In this document: positions 1 to 11,263 of the stretch, in pieces
Layout of the letters: every line of letters begins with the position of its first letter
How positions within the stretch are numbered: position 1 is the first letter of the stretch
Origin: Anisodus tanguticus
Taxonomy: Eukaryota; Streptophyta; Magnoliopsida; Solanales; Solanaceae
Assembly (NCBI GenBank): GCA_034509755.1
Contig: CM067545.1
Coordinates: 39,363,062-39,427,061 of the forward strand
DNA length: 64,000 nucleotides
Direction of reading: 5' to 3'
Translations under genes and position numbers: made by a program
Notes under the pieces: generated by a model
The model's input: only the letters and a program-made list of their open reading frames with translations
The model's database searches: none
What the model was told of the DNA's origin: nothing

Positions 1-278
1 TACGAGCATTTTTCTTATTTTTTTGTTTGAAATGAAATTAATTACTCATTTTTTAGAGACGTGGCAAAAGAATTCTCATAAGTATTCTATAAGCACGTGA
101 AAACCAAGAAAAAGCACAAGCAGTAATTCAATCTATGCCCATGTCATCTTCTAATTGGATGACATACAATTTTCTTCTTTGTACGTTTTTCTTCTTTTCT
201 TTATTTTTGTGTTGTATCCCTAGCGCCGAGGCCATCCGACAGATTACTCGCTAACTTTTCCCACACAGTTTTCTTTCA
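1..278. other. Unassigned flank up to the edge of copia A
   Basis: AT-rich sequence with no coding potential that I recognise. Only its last 9-10 bases (ending ttctttca at 278) match the end of the copia A/I LTR. The rest does not resemble the 359-bp LTR at 4788-5146, so the 5' LTR of copia A is missing or replaced here. A CACGTG motif lies near 95, with no gene to attach it to. Confidence 0.5.
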
Positions 279-290
279 TGGTATCACAAG
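279..290 (+). other. Primer binding site of copia A
   Basis: TGGTATCACAAG starts directly after the LTR remnant ending at 278. It matches the start of the plant initiator-methionine tRNA complement (TGGTATCAGAGC) for the first eight bases. This is the standard copia minus-strand primer site. Confidence 0.8.
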
Positions 291-433
291 TCTAGGTCCA
301 ACAAAAAAAAATTCTTGAATTCTTGTTGCTCTTCTCGGCCAAGACCGAACCCCTCCTCCTCGGGTTTTTCCATTTGTTCTTCCGCTCTCAAATCTCTCTT
401 ACAAATCCCTCTTTCACCTCTTGTTCTTTCGTT

Positions 434-1530
434 ATGTCTACGTCAAAGAACCCGTTTCACCCTGCCCTTGTTGTTTCTAACATCAAGAATCATATCCCGT
501 TAATTCTTGAAATAGAAAATGTCAAATACACGACGTTGGCCGAGTTGTTCAAAATTCATGCTCGTTCACATCAAGTCATCCATCACATCATCCCCGCGGC
601 TCTTGATGATATAGAGGTGCCTAAACGTGAGGATGATCCTAAATTATGGACAACACTTGATGCCACTATCCTTCAGTGGATATATTCTACTATCCCCATC
701 AACCTATTGCAGACGATTATCGAGCCAGACGCTACGGCGATATAGACTGCGTGACATATTCCAGGATAATAAAAATTCCAGAGCTGTTACCCTTGAACAG
801 GATTTTTCCCACGTCAACATGGAAAATTTCCCAAATGTTTCAGCATATTGCAAAAGGTTGAAGGAATTGGCGGACCAACTCCGAAACGTTGGTGCGCCTG
901 TTAGTGACGATCGTCTTGTTTTACAGATGGTCACTGGCCTATCCGAGGCCTATAGTGGCGTTGGAACTCTTCTTCGTCAAAGTAATCCTCTTCCAAGGTT
1001 CTATCAAGCCCGATCCATGCTTACCTTGGAAGAAGCCAGTTTGGCTAAAAAGGTGGCTACTAATGCTAGTCTCGTGGTCATGATGACTTCCTCCCCTAGT
1101 CCTCAAAATTTTGGCAATAATTCGAACCAAAACCAATCCCACGGGGGCAACAAGAATGGCCGAAAAAATAAAAATCGCGGGGGCAAACGCGGCGGTTCCG
1201 GCAGCAGTCACAGTGGCCAAAGCAGTGGCAGTGGGTCCCCTCCAAGTTCCAGTGGGCCACCAAACCCCTGGTCTCAACCTTGGGCCTCTGGGCCGTGGGC
1301 TTGGACCAGTAGCCAGTGGCCCTACGGTCCACCTCCACCACAATTTTCAACAACTGGCCAGTGGGCCTTTCAGCAGCCTAGACGGCTCGCTCACCGCCCA
1401 CGGCGGCCCAAGACGGCGGCCGGCCCCAGCAGTTTCAGCCACGACAACCCAGTTCTGGAATACTTGGCCCCGACCTCCGCAAGCTCGCCACGCAGCAGGC
1501 CCCACTCAGACCGATATCGAGGCCGCGATG
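434..1530 (+). pseudogene. Copia A gag (capsid), frameshifted
   Basis: Capsid-like polyprotein of a copia element, which would package the RNA in the cytoplasm. The ATG at 434 begins MSTSKNPFHPA. The frame holds to about 740 and then continues in the frame of 627-1664, with the capsid signatures [18 protein letters not shown] and [11 protein letters not shown]. The tail is rich in Gly, Asn, Ser and Pro (about 1100-1400) in place of a clear CCHC zinc knuckle. The same start and domain order occur in copia I at 48048. The lesion near 740 removes the residues joining the two halves, so no intact capsid can be made. Confidence 0.8.
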
Positions 1531-3065
1531 CACACACTAGGGTTGACACAACCGGACTCAAATTGGTATATGGATACCGGTGCCATTACCCACATGACAT
1601 CCGATTCAGGTACTCTCACATCTTATTCCAATTTGAGCAACCCTCGCGGTATAATTGTTGGTAATGGCAACTCTATTCTAATTCAGGGTTATGGTAAGGA
1701 AACATTGCCTCCCCCGATCCACCCCTTATCTTGAAAATTACTTTATATGCTCCCAAATTGATTAAAAAATTAGTGTCTGTTCGAAAGTTCACCACTGATA
1801 ATTCTGTTTCTGTTGAATTTGATCCTTTTGGTTTCTCTGTGAAGGATTTCAAGACGGGGAGTCCTCTCATGAGGTGTGATAGTAGGGGAGATCTTTATCC
1901 TATCACGCCCGATTTCGGTCCATCGAGTCACGCTTAACCATCAGCCTTTGCAACCATTTCTCCTTCCTTGTGGCTTGCCCGCCTTGGTCATCCGGGATCC
2001 CCTATTTTATCAGTTTTAGATAAAAATAGTTTTATTTCTTGTAAGGGTATGAATCGTACCCCAATTTGTCAATCTTGTTCGTTAGGAAAAAGTGTTAAGT
2101 TGCCATTTGTAGACTCAAATTCTCATACTTCAATGCCATTTGATATTATTCATAGCGACCTATGGACGTCTCATACTCTAAGTTCGTTGGGTCATCGGTA
2201 TTATATTCTTTTTTTGGATGATTATTCTAAATTTTTGTAGACGTTTCCAATTGCAAATAAATCTCAAGTATTTTCCGTCTTCATAAAGTTTAAAGCATTC
2301 ATTAGAACACAATTCGAAAGAGAAATAAAAAAACATTCAGTGTGACAATGGAAAGAATATGACAATAGGGAGTTTCGGGAGTTCTGTGCCAATAATGGGA
2401 TCAATTTTCATTTATCGTATCCTCATACATCTTCACAAAATGGGAAAGTCGAACTCAAAATTCGTTCCATAAATAACATTGTCCGAACTCTCTTAATGCA
2501 TGCTTCCGTACCCCCATATTTTTGGCATCATGCTCTACAAATGGCCACATATCTCCTTAACATAATTCCTTTCAAAGGTCTGACACATTCTTCCCCCTCC
2601 AAATCCTATATAATAAGAACCCTTCTTATTCGCATCTTTTGGTTTTTGGGTGCTTGTGTTATCCGTTATTCCCATCCACCACAATTAACAAACTTCAGGC
2701 TCGGTCTACTCCGTGTGTGTTTTTGGGTTATCCGTCTAATCATCGTGATTATAAATGTTTTGATTTATCGTCCAAGAAAATCATAATTAATCGCCATGTA
2801 ATTTTTTATGAAACCCAATTTCCATTTACGAAAGTTCATACTCCCGAGCCTAGTTCGTATAATTTTTTGGATGACAAAATATCCCCGTATATTATTCGGA
2901 ATTTTTTGGACATCTCCCGCACCCGAAATTCTCCAGCGGGCCCACAGCCCGCTCGTCCCACTGACCCATCTTGGTCAGCTCTGCCCAGTCTTCTCACTAG
3001 GCCAGTTTCAGTGATTGGGCCGGGTCCGCCAACACCGGAACCGGTCCGGTTCCGCTATTGTTTCT
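1531..3065 (+). pseudogene. Copia A protease-integrase, broken
   Basis: Aspartic protease motif [12 protein letters not shown] near 1564-1600, in the usual place just before integrase. It is followed by the GAG-pre-integrase region (LARLGHPGSP near 1975), a CQSCSLGK zinc-binding remnant and the integrase core start DIIHSDLWTS near 2143. Stops or frameshifts occur near 1730, 1937, 2238 and 2340. A further -1 shift near 2607-2615 separates the end of the integrase core from its C-terminal part (YPSNHRDYKCFDLSSKK near 2730). That last shift is also present in copia I. Non-functional. Confidence 0.8.
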
Positions 3066-3224
3066 GACGTGCGTCTGCTTCCAGAATTGGGCCCACTGCC
3101 TGCTGGCCGGTCCATCCCGAGCCCAGCAAATCCCAAAATCCACTCCACACTTCCTCGAGTCATAGACCGGTCACTCGGAGTCAGCGGGGTATTTTTACCC
3201 CAAAAAGACAATTTAATTTACATT

Positions 3225-4740
3225 CTGATGTCACTAAATTCCCCTTGCCCCGTAATCCTATGTCTGCCTTAAACGACCCGAATTGGAAAATTGCTATGAC
3301 TGATGAATATAATGCTCTTATTGATAATAAAACGTGGGAGTTGGTGCCCCGTCCCTCTGGTATTAATGTTATCAAGTGTATGTGGATTTTTGCTCATAAG
3401 GAAAATTCGGATGGTTCATTCGTTTGACATAAGGCACGACTTGTAGGTGATAGTAAGACTCATCAGGTTGGGATAGATTGTGGTGAGACGTTTAGTCCGG
3501 TGGTCAAGCCGGCTACCATTCGCATTGTGCTTAGCTTGGCTCTTTCAAAGGCATGGCCTATTAATCAGTTGGATGTCAAGAATGCTTTCCTACATGGTGA
3601 TCTCAAGGAAACAATCTATATGCATCAACCGTTGGGATTCAGGGATCCCAACCGTCCTCATCATGTCTGTTTATTGAGGAAGTCCTTATATTGGCTTAAG
3701 CAGTCTCCACGGGCATGGTATACGAGGTTGTTGACTATGTTTCGACTATTGGGTTCACTCACAGTAGGTCAGATAATTCCTTGTTCATCTACCGTTGTGA
3801 TTCGTCCTTGGCCTACATTCAGTTGTATGTGGATGATATCATTTTGACTGCCTCTTCCGATGCCTTATGCCAGTCTATCATGACCATGCTTAGCTCTGAG
3901 TTTGTTATGAAAGACTTAGGGCCCTTGAGTTACTTTTTGGGGATTGCCGTCAAGCGTCATTCAGACAGTTTGTTTTTATCTCAAAGAAAGTATGCGACTG
4001 AGATCATCGAGAGGGCTGGGATGTCATCCTGTAAGTCCACTTCCACTCCGGTTGATACAAAGCCCGAGATTAGTGCCGTGGCCGGCGTACCATACGAGGA
4101 CCCGACCCGCTATCGCAGTCTTGCAGGGACCCTTAAGTATCTTACTTTTACAAGACCGGATATTACGTATGTCGTCCAGCAGGTGTGTTTATTCATGCAT
4201 GATCCTCGAATTAAGCACATAACTGCAATCAAACGCATCATTAGGTATATTCAGGGTACACTGGACTATGGTTTGCATTTGTATCCTTCATCGACATCCA
4301 CATTTGTCTCATACACAGATGCGGATTGGGGTGGTTGTCCGGACACCAGACGGTCTACGTCTGGCTATTGTATGTTCCTTGGCAACAACTTGGTCTCCTG
4401 GTCTGCGAAGCGTCAGGCGACTTTATCCCGTTCAAGTGCCGAGGCAGAATATCGAGGGGTAGCTAATGTGGTCTCAGAATCATGTTGGTTACGTAATTTG
4501 CTTTTGGAGCTTCATTGTCCCATTCAGAAGGCAACCTTAGTATATTGCGATAATATTAGTGCCATCTACCTTTAAGGTAACCCAGTTCAACACCAACGCA
4601 CTAAGCATATCGAAATGGACATTCACTTTGTCCGGGAAAAAGTTGCTCAGGGTCACGTTCACGTATGCCATGTCCCGTCTCGATATCAAGTTGCAGACAT
4701 CTTTACAAATGGTCTACCGCGATCCTTTTTGAAGATTTTA
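3225..4740 (+). pseudogene. Copia A reverse transcriptase-RNase H, broken
   Basis: The RT begins near LNDPNWKIAMTDEYNAL (3273) and carries QLDVKNAFLHGDLKE (about 3565) and the catalytic YVDD (about 3828). RNase H features follow: YTDADWGG (about 4313), SRSSAEAEYRG (about 4430) and YCDNISAIYL (about 4545). The frame breaks at an internal stop at 3427, a lost base near 3722 and a stop at 4575. The equivalent region of copia I has an intact base where A breaks at 3722, so that lesion is private to A. The polypurine tract CTGCGGGGGAG (4777-4787) follows the gene. Confidence 0.85.
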
Positions 4741-4787
4741 GAGACATTCTCAGCGTTCGAAGACCGCCCGCTATGACTGCGGGGGAG

Positions 4788-5146
4788 TGTTAAACAAGGT
4801 ATGTATACCCGTGATATATACTTGATATACATAGTGTATACCACGGGTACAACAGTAGCTTTCAGCCCATCACGAGCAGCAATGGTGTGGGCTGGCCAGT
4901 AGCCCATTATCGGTAGAAGCCCATAACGGAAGATATGGAAGGGATGTATATTAGGAATGTATATTGATGTTATATTGTAGTGTGAAGGTTACCTTAATTA
5001 GTCTTATACACTTACCATAATTGTATAGTTAGAATTATGGTAGAATAAGGTTTTAGGAGTCGAATAGGAATAGGATTCTCCTATTTTGTAACTTGTATAT
5101 ATACCCTTTCAATTAATGAAAAAAATCAAGGGGATTATTTCTTTCA
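4788..5146 (+). repeat. 3' LTR of copia A
   Basis: It starts TGTTAAAC directly after a G-run polypurine tract and ends ...TTTCTTTCA. It is 359 bp long and aligns with the copia I 3' LTR (52378-52714, 337 bp) along most of its length. It contains a TATA-like tatatata near 5096. It should supply the polyadenylation region. No matching copy exists at the 5' end. Confidence 0.85.
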
Positions 5147-5205
5147 ATCCACTCTAAGATTAAAGGTAGAAGTGATGGTTTTGAGTGCTTACTAACCATT
5201 GTGTA

Positions 5206-5329
5206 TAGATATAATACTGTTGCACAAAGAAGAACACTATGGGAAGAAATGGCTACTCAATCCACTAGTGTTAATGTCCCTTGACTTATTTGTGGAGACT
5301 TTAATGTTATGCTAAGTCCACAAGATAGG
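5206..5329 (+). pseudogene. LINE endonuclease, N-terminal piece
   Basis: One frame reads TVAQRRTLWEEMA, then a stop, then ICGDFNVMLSPQDRLF. The GDFN...DR pattern belongs to the apurinic/apyrimidinic-type endonuclease of plant L1 elements, which nicks target DNA to start target-primed reverse transcription. The sequence is interrupted at the CTATT target site of copia B and resumes at 8250. Confidence 0.75.
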
Positions 5330-5334
5330 CTATT
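5330..5334. repeat. Target duplication of copia B, left copy
   Basis: CTATT directly precedes the TG of the left LTR. An identical CTATT follows the CA of the right LTR at 8245-8249. Confidence 0.9.
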
Positions 5335-6401
5335 TGTTGGTTACAATGGTGCAGAAACGAAATAAGTAACTGCTAAGTATTACAACAAACTGAAATTACA
5401 ATAAACTTGAACAAGAAACTGGAATAGTTTTTGGTATGCTGAGTCGAGTGATGACACTCTGTCTTTAAGACAAGATTGCCCCGTATGTATCCTTTCTACA
5501 TCATGGACAATTGTCTACCAAGATAAAACAGCAAATGAACAAATGAGCAAAGGAAACTCAAGTGTTACCTTGAAGAATTGAGTAATGAAATGATGTTGGA
5601 ATGTAGTAGGAAGACTGATTTCGTTTATATGTTTCTGTGTGTCTCAACAATTGTCCAAATGCTCCTTTATATAGTTCAAGGAGAGGACTTACCAATTGCC
5701 CACATAATTGCTGTTACTGGCCAAGTAATGACAATTATGGAGGTAGTAATTTACCAAAATAAATGGTGAATTGATGTGCAACGGATTGACAATTATGGAG
5801 AGTAACTCAGCCAAAATAAATGACTGAATTGAGTGCAAATTAAGGCTGGTTGACGTTCCAGAAACCAACAAGAAAGTTCTCTGCCCAATCTTGACTTACT
5901 TGAAACTTCAGGGACCAAACTGTAAATATGAAACAATTATGGTCCAAAAAGATAATATCAGAAGAAGCACAACCCACGACCCACGACCCGTGACCCGAGA
6001 CCCGGACCCGGACGGGACGGGCAACAGCGGCGCGCGTGTGGGCTTATCCTCGAACCGAAGCACATTTAGGTCCTCCATCCTTTAAACACATGGGATACCC
6101 CTTGGGGTCCTAAACCCCAAGCAAATTTGAGACTTATAAACTAAACAAATCCTTCTTCCCCCACCGATGAGGGAGAATTGGTGTAAATACCACACTTTTT
6201 AACGCTTCAAACACCTCACTTCGTGGACTAATATCTCTTTCATTCCTCAATGGAATTTGACGATCCTTGGCCCTATGGTCATCTACTTACTTAGTAGATT
6301 ATGCACATGTGAAGAACCGGATTCTCCAACATGTGGAACACTAGTGTTTAAGTCATTAAAGTTGGTTGGACGCAACTCCCGCCAAAGGCAAATTTCCAAC
6401 A
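5335..6401 (-). repeat. 3' LTR of copia B
   Basis: It runs from TGTTGG to CCAACA on the + strand (1067 bp). It contains a GC-rich block (about 5970-6045) between AT-rich arms. The complement of the polypurine tract (atcccct...) follows at 6402, so this is the 3' LTR of a minus-strand element. Confidence 0.85.
5968..6045. repeat. GC-rich mini-repeat in the copia B LTR
   Basis: Short iterations of CACGACC, GACCCG and GACGGG make a strongly GC-rich patch in an otherwise AT-rich LTR. The sister LTR has a related but rearranged patch at about 7817-7880. Confidence 0.7.
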
Positions 6402-7310
6402 ATCCCCTTTTGAAAGAGATTTTGGCGCACTCACATGGTGCCTTTTCCTTTCCAGCAATATTTTAGCGGACCGATGTTGCATAAGGAGATGTAGCTTCAT
6501 CTTTGAACCTTCCATAGTTAAATACCATCGGACTTACTTACTGCGCGGTGAACGTGATGTCTTGAACCGTCAGTGTTTAGTGTAAGCCAAGTCAATAGTA
6601 CCAACACAACAAATTCCCTTACTCTCTTCTTCGTAATATTTTGTCTGTTGTGGCCGTGGACAACTTTTTGGATTCTTAAGTTCGTTCATTTGAGGCGGCC
6701 TGTCCTCGCACTTAAATAGGTGGTCTCCTACAAGGTATCCTGCTATACCCCACTTCACAAGTGTTAGGAACCATTAAAAGTTTCCCCAAACCTAACCTCA
6801 ACTGTTGAGGATCCTTAAAGGTTTTTGAAAACTTAATCTTTATCCACACTGCAGATAGCACTTAACGTCTATTGCGATAACGGCTTTGGATTTGGTGTTT
6901 TTTTAAAGAAATCACTATCCGAAGTGCTCATGCTTCCACTGAAGCGATCAACTGAACTTTTACAACTTAGTTTTTCCATTGAACCAAATTACTGGGATCT
7001 CCAGTCAGTAAGGTTGGGTTACCACCGTATTGGCCCTTATACTTTGGGTTTTAAGCCCATTCCCTTAGACAGACAGAACATCTGATCCTTGGGTAAGCCC
7101 TTTGTCAGCGGGTCTGCTATATTATCCTTTGACTTTATGTAATCAATGGATATTATACCTGTGGTGATAAGCTGCCTAACAGTCTTATGCCTCCGTCGAA
7201 TATGACGAGACTTGCCGTTGTACATAGCATTTTGTGCCCTTCCTAGAGCCAACTGGCTATCGCAGTGGATCATTACAGAAGGTACGGTTTTGTTCCAACA
7301 CGGAACATCC
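6402..7310 (-). pseudogene. Copia B remnant: RNase H tail and 3' untranslated region
   Basis: On the minus strand, 7273-7037 encodes [19 protein letters not shown]... ending in a DPLTKGLP motif. This is the C-terminal part of copia RNase H, including the CDSQ metal-binding context. The same segment in copia C lies around 57960-58180. The remaining 600 bp to the LTR is the 3' untranslated region. Nothing upstream of RNase H survives, so B cannot make any enzyme. Confidence 0.8.
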
Positions 7311-8244
7311 TCTATGAAACGGAAATAAGTAACTGCTAAGTATTACAATAAACTTGAACAAGAAACTGGAATAGTTTTTGGTATGCTGAGTCGAGTGATG
7401 GCACTCTGTCTTTAAGACAAGATTGCCCCGTATGTATCATTTCTACGTCCTGGACAATTGTCTTCAAGATAAAACAACAAATGAACAAATGAGCAAAGAA
7501 AACTCAAGTGTTACCTTGAAGAATTTTGAGTAATGAAATGATGCTGGAAGGTAGTAGGAAGACTGATTTCGTTTGTATGTTTCTGTGTGTCTCAACAATT
7601 GTGCAAAGGCTCCTTTATATAGTTCAAGGAGAGGACTTACCAACAGCCCAAATAATTGTTGTTACTGGCCAAGTAATGACAATTATGGAGGTAGTAATTC
7701 ACCAAAATAAATGGTGAATTGATGTGCAACGGATTGACATTTAGGTAGAGTAATTCAGCCAAAATAAATGACTGAATTGAGTGCAAATTAAGGCTGGTTG
7801 ATGTTCCAGAAACCAACAGCACGACGGGTGGGTGACCCGTGACCCGGACGGGACGGGACGGGCGGGCGGCGGCACGCGTGTGGGCTTATCCTCGAACTGA
7901 AGCACATCTAGGTCCTCCCTCCTTTAAACACATGGGATACCCCTTGGGGTCCCAAACCCCAAGCCAACTTTGAGACTTATAAACTAAACAAATCTTTCTT
8001 CCCCCACCGATGGGGGAGAATTGGTCTAAATACCACACTTTTCCACTCTTAAAACACCTCACTTCGTGGACCAATATCTCTTTCATTTCTCAACGAAATT
8101 TGACGATCCTTGGCCCTACGGTCATCTACTTACTTAGTAGATTATGCACATGTGAAGAACCGGATTTTCCAACATGCGGAACACTAGTGTTTAAGCCATT
8201 AAAGTTGGTTGGACGCAACTCCCGCCAAAGGCAAATTTCCAACA
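7311..8244 (-). repeat. 5' LTR of copia B, inner end deleted
   Basis: From about 7311 it aligns with the left LTR starting about 20 bases inside that LTR, and it ends CCAACA at 8244. The missing 20 bases and the primer site were removed by the same deletion that joined the LTR to RNase H. It includes GC-rich repeats at 7817-7880. Confidence 0.85.
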
Positions 8245-8249
8245 CTATT
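8245..8249. repeat. Target duplication of copia B, right copy
   Basis: CTATT, identical to 5330-5334. LINE endonuclease coding resumes here. Confidence 0.9.
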
Positions 8250-8800
8250 TGGGAATTCGATTACACCAACTGGGATAAAAGAATTTGTTGAATGTGTCCA
8301 ACATTTATCACTTTCTGAACTGGCCTGGAAATGAGAGTTCTATACCTGGATAAACAAGCAATATGGGAATGATAGAATTTACAGTAGATTGGATAGAGCC
8401 TTTGAAAATGATTTATGGATGATACAGTGGGGTCACCTATATACATAATATGATCTTTCAGCTATATCAGATCATTCACCTATGCTTCTCAATATCCAGC
8501 AGGCTAGAATATCATGTAGATACCCTTCAAACTCTTTAATATATAGACTACCCACCCAAAGTTCCTGCCTATGATACAGAAGGTTTGGAAGCAACACTTT
8601 GATGGTAGGGCTATGAAATCCACTTGGGCTAAACTCCAAGCTCTTAAACCTCAATTTAAGGCACTGAATGTGGAAGATTTCAAAGGAATTTGGCAACAGA
8701 TCATACAAGCTAGATGTGAACTCCAAAGGATCCAAGAGAAGCTGAATACACAATACTCTGATCAACTTTTTGATCAGAGAAAAGTACGATTATAAAACAA
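8250..8800 (+). pseudogene. LINE endonuclease C-terminal piece and spacer
   Basis: The frame contains GNDRIYSRLDRAFEN near 8365 and LSAISDHSPMLLNI near 8458. The SDHSP histidine-containing end is diagnostic of the L1-type endonuclease. It is followed by the spacer QKVWKQHFDGRAMKSTW (8575 on). Stops at about 8290, 8325 and 8445 break it. It is the direct continuation of 5206-5329. Confidence 0.75.
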
Positions 8801-9009
8801 GAAAAATTGAGTCTTATTGAAGAAAGTTCCATGAAGCATAAGTCAAGGGTGAAATGGATGAAGTTAGGTGATTCCAACCAAATATTTCACTGTAGTGGTT
8901 AAAGAAATGGCTCAAAGAAAGCAAATTTATGAGCTCATTCCATTAGATGGTAGTAAACTGACTGATCCTAAGGCTATAAGAAAAAGTTATTCAGTTTTAT
9001 AAAGGACTT

Positions 9010-9918
9010 ATGGGGTCATCTGCACATTCTTTACCTACTGTGGATAGATTAGTGATGCAGATTGGTCCACAATTATCTCATGCACATAAACTTCTTCTCA
9101 TCAAGGATGTCAGTGAATTAGAAGTCAAGAACAATCTTTGGGCTGTTGATGATGACAAAGCTCCTGGGGTTGATGGGTATACTGCCTGTTTCTTCAAAAA
9201 ATCATGGCTACTTATTAAGGAGGATATTGTACAAGCAGTCAAGGATTTCTTCCAGTTTGGCAAGATGTACAGACCTGTTAATTGTGCTTCTATTACTTTA
9301 GTTCCCAAGGTACCTTGCCCTGCAAATATTAGAGAATTCCGACCTATTGCATGTTGTACAGTGCTATACAAGATTATTTTAAAAGTTCTAGCTGCAAGAC
9401 TGCAATTAATTATTTCTGATATTGTTTGTGATGCGCAAGCTGGCTTTGTACCAGCTAGGAAGATTGTAGACAATATTATTCTGGCTCATGAATTTGTAAA
9501 AGGATATACTAGAAAGCATATATCTCCTAGGTGTATGATTAAGGTTGATCTAAAGAAAGCCTATGATTGTGTGGAATGGATCTTCCTTGAGCAAGTCATG
9601 GATGAAATTGGTTTCCCTATGAAATTCACAAGTTGGATTATGGAGTGTGTTAAGATTGTGAATTACTCTGTGATTATTATTGGAGAACCAACAGAACCTT
9701 TTGATGCTGCAAAGGGACTCAGACAAGGAGATCCTATCTCCCCCTTTCTTTTTGCTATAGACATGGAGTACCTGAGCAGGTGTCTCAGTGGATTGAAGCA
9801 TGTTAAGAAATTTAAATATCATCCTAAATGTGCAAAACTAGGAATAACTCACATAAGCTTTGTTGATGATTTATTGATGTTTGCCAGGGGAGATGCTAGT
9901 TCCACCTTCCATATTTAA
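9010..9918 (+). pseudogene. LINE reverse transcriptase core (302 codons)
   Basis: This is the longest open piece of the LINE. In order it has DDKAPGVDGYT (near residue 50), FRPIACCTVLYKIILKVLAARL (about 115-140), AGFVPARKIVDNI, KVDLKKAYDCVEW with the first catalytic Asp (about 180), GLRQGDPISPFLF (about 240) and FVDDLLMF with the catalytic Asp pair (about 285). This is the plant L1 ORF2 motif order. The enzyme would copy LINE RNA at the nick. A stop at 9916-9918 cuts it just after the active site. The downstream frame continues with LQANMDKSSVYF and FKYLGIPLASKKLTP (9950-10120). Confidence 0.9.
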
Positions 9919-11000
9919 AACTGCTTCCATAAGTTCTCTGTTGCCTCAGGTCTACAAGCAAATATGGATAAAAGTTCAGTGTATTTTGATGGGGTTAGCC
10001 CAGAGAACAGAGCTCTTATTCTTGCTCAATTGGGATTTGGCCAAGGAGAATTACCTTTCAAATATTTAGGGATTCCTTTGGCATCCAAGAAACTTACTCC
10101 TATGCAATGGCAGCCTTTGATTGAAAAAAAATGGTTGACAGAATCTCATCTTGGACAGCTAAACAATTATCCTATGCAGGAAGAATCCAACTGGTGCATA
10201 CAGTCTTATTTGGTATTCAGTCTTATTGATCTCAGCTGTTTCAGAGGCCCACTGTAGAAGCTATATTTGGTCTGACACTAATACTATCACTAAGAGAGCA
10301 CTAGTTTCTTGAGATAGATTGTGCTCACCTAAATGTGTTGGAGGCCTCAATATGATAAATATTAAACTGCTCTATCTAAAAGCTACTGGGATCTTGCTCA
10401 CAAAGAAGAGAAATTATGAATTAGATGGGTACATACTTATTATGTAAAAGCAAATCAACTTGAACAAATGCCCGTACCTGCTCAAGCTAGCTGGATGTTG
10501 AAGAAGATTATGGAGTCTATAGAGGTTTTATCTCAAATGCAATAGTCTCAGGTACCTGGAAAGAAGCTCATCAGAGGTATCTATTTGTAATTACTTGATC
10601 ATACAGAGAGGGTTCCTTGAAAGTGTTTTATGTACAAGAATGATGCAAGGACCAAATCACTTTTTACCTTATGGTTACATTTTCAGGGACTGGACATTGA
10701 TGCTGGCTGTGCCTTTTGTCCATCTTTCTTGGAGTCTAGAAGAGATCACATCTTTGTCACTTGTTTGTTTGTTCAGGATTTATGAAATAGAATTGTACAA
10801 TGGATCAAAAGAGAGAGCTATGCTGCTTTTACTTGGGAACATTATCTGACTTGGAGCATCCAACAAGCTAAGGACAAATCCCCAAAAGCTCATGTGTTTA
10901 AGCTGGTTTTCACTGAAACTATTCATGCTATATGATTGAAAAGAAACCAAAGAGTGTTTGAAGGAGTTTTAGCTAAGGAAATTGCCTTTGCCTGTAATGT
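9919..11000 (+). pseudogene. LINE ORF2 C-terminal region, decayed
   Basis: After the RT, broken frames read SSVYFDGVSPENR, KYLGIPLASKKL and SWMLKKIMES. Near 10705-10760, cysteine and histidine residues fit the zf-RVT zinc region found at the end of plant LINE ORF2 (CAFCP...RDHIFVTC in shifted frames). Many single-base shifts show long neutral decay. Confidence 0.65.
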
Positions 11001-11263
11001 ACGAGCCTCCCCTGGAATCAGAACCCAGCTGCATATGTGTCCCTTTTAGTTTTTTTTTGCTGGTTTTAGTTGGTTGTACCTGTGTCTGTTTTTTTCTCCT
11101 GTTTAGCTGGGAACATTAGGAACCCTCCCTAGGAGGTGTGCTCAAGTTTTCCATCTCTCTATTTTAGCAGGGTATGTTTAGATGGTTACCTATTGAGACA
11201 GCTGGTTATGTGTAACTAGCTGTGGTTTTGTAGCAGTTCTCACTTTGGTGATTAATAAAAAAT

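Larger units (their letters stand above)
279..5146 (+). mobile_element. Copia A: Ty1-copia retrotransposon lacking its 5' LTR
   Basis: The order is primer site, gag, protease, integrase, reverse transcriptase, RNase H, polypurine tract and 3' LTR on the + strand, which is the Ty1-copia order. It belongs to the same family as copia I (47672-52714): gag, pol and LTR align closely, and both LTRs begin tgttaaac and end ttctttca. The left edge keeps only the last bases of an LTR before the primer site at 279, so the element is 5'-truncated and no target duplication can be assigned. Coding is broken by a gag frameshift near 740, a protease/integrase frameshift near 1730, stops near 1937 and 2238, and several pol frameshifts. 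It is non-autonomous. Confidence 0.9.
5335..8244 (-). mobile_element. Copia B: internally deleted Ty1-copia element inside the LINE
   Basis: Two long LTRs flank only about 0.9 kb of internal DNA, all from the 3' end of a copia element: the end of RNase H and the 3' untranslated region with polypurine tract. Gag, protease, integrase and RT are absent. The outer ends are TG...CA with perfect CTATT duplications, so it probably arrived as one insertion. The internal part and some LTR segments match copia C (56342-63076), so B and C are the same or sister families. The right LTR has lost its inner end, which places the deletion junction at about 7311. Confidence 0.9.
5147..11263 (+). mobile_element. 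L1-type LINE, 5'-truncated and split by copia B
   Basis: A non-LTR retrotransposon ORF2 is readable on the + strand. It has an endonuclease (5206-5329, resuming 8250-8510), a spacer (8570-8930), the reverse transcriptase core (9010-9918) and a C-terminal zinc-containing region (about 10690-10990). A 3' end with AATAAAAAA near 11253-11262 follows. Copia B sits inside the endonuclease between CTATT target duplications. The LINE has no readable 5' part: copia A ends exactly where the LINE becomes recognisable. The stops and shifts make it a dead copy. No LINE target duplication could be identified. Confidence 0.85.

Noticed and set aside
939..1353. Minus-strand frames of 134 and 85 codons
   Set aside because: Antisense to the Gly/Ser/Pro-rich end of copia A gag. 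The composition creates long open frames by chance.
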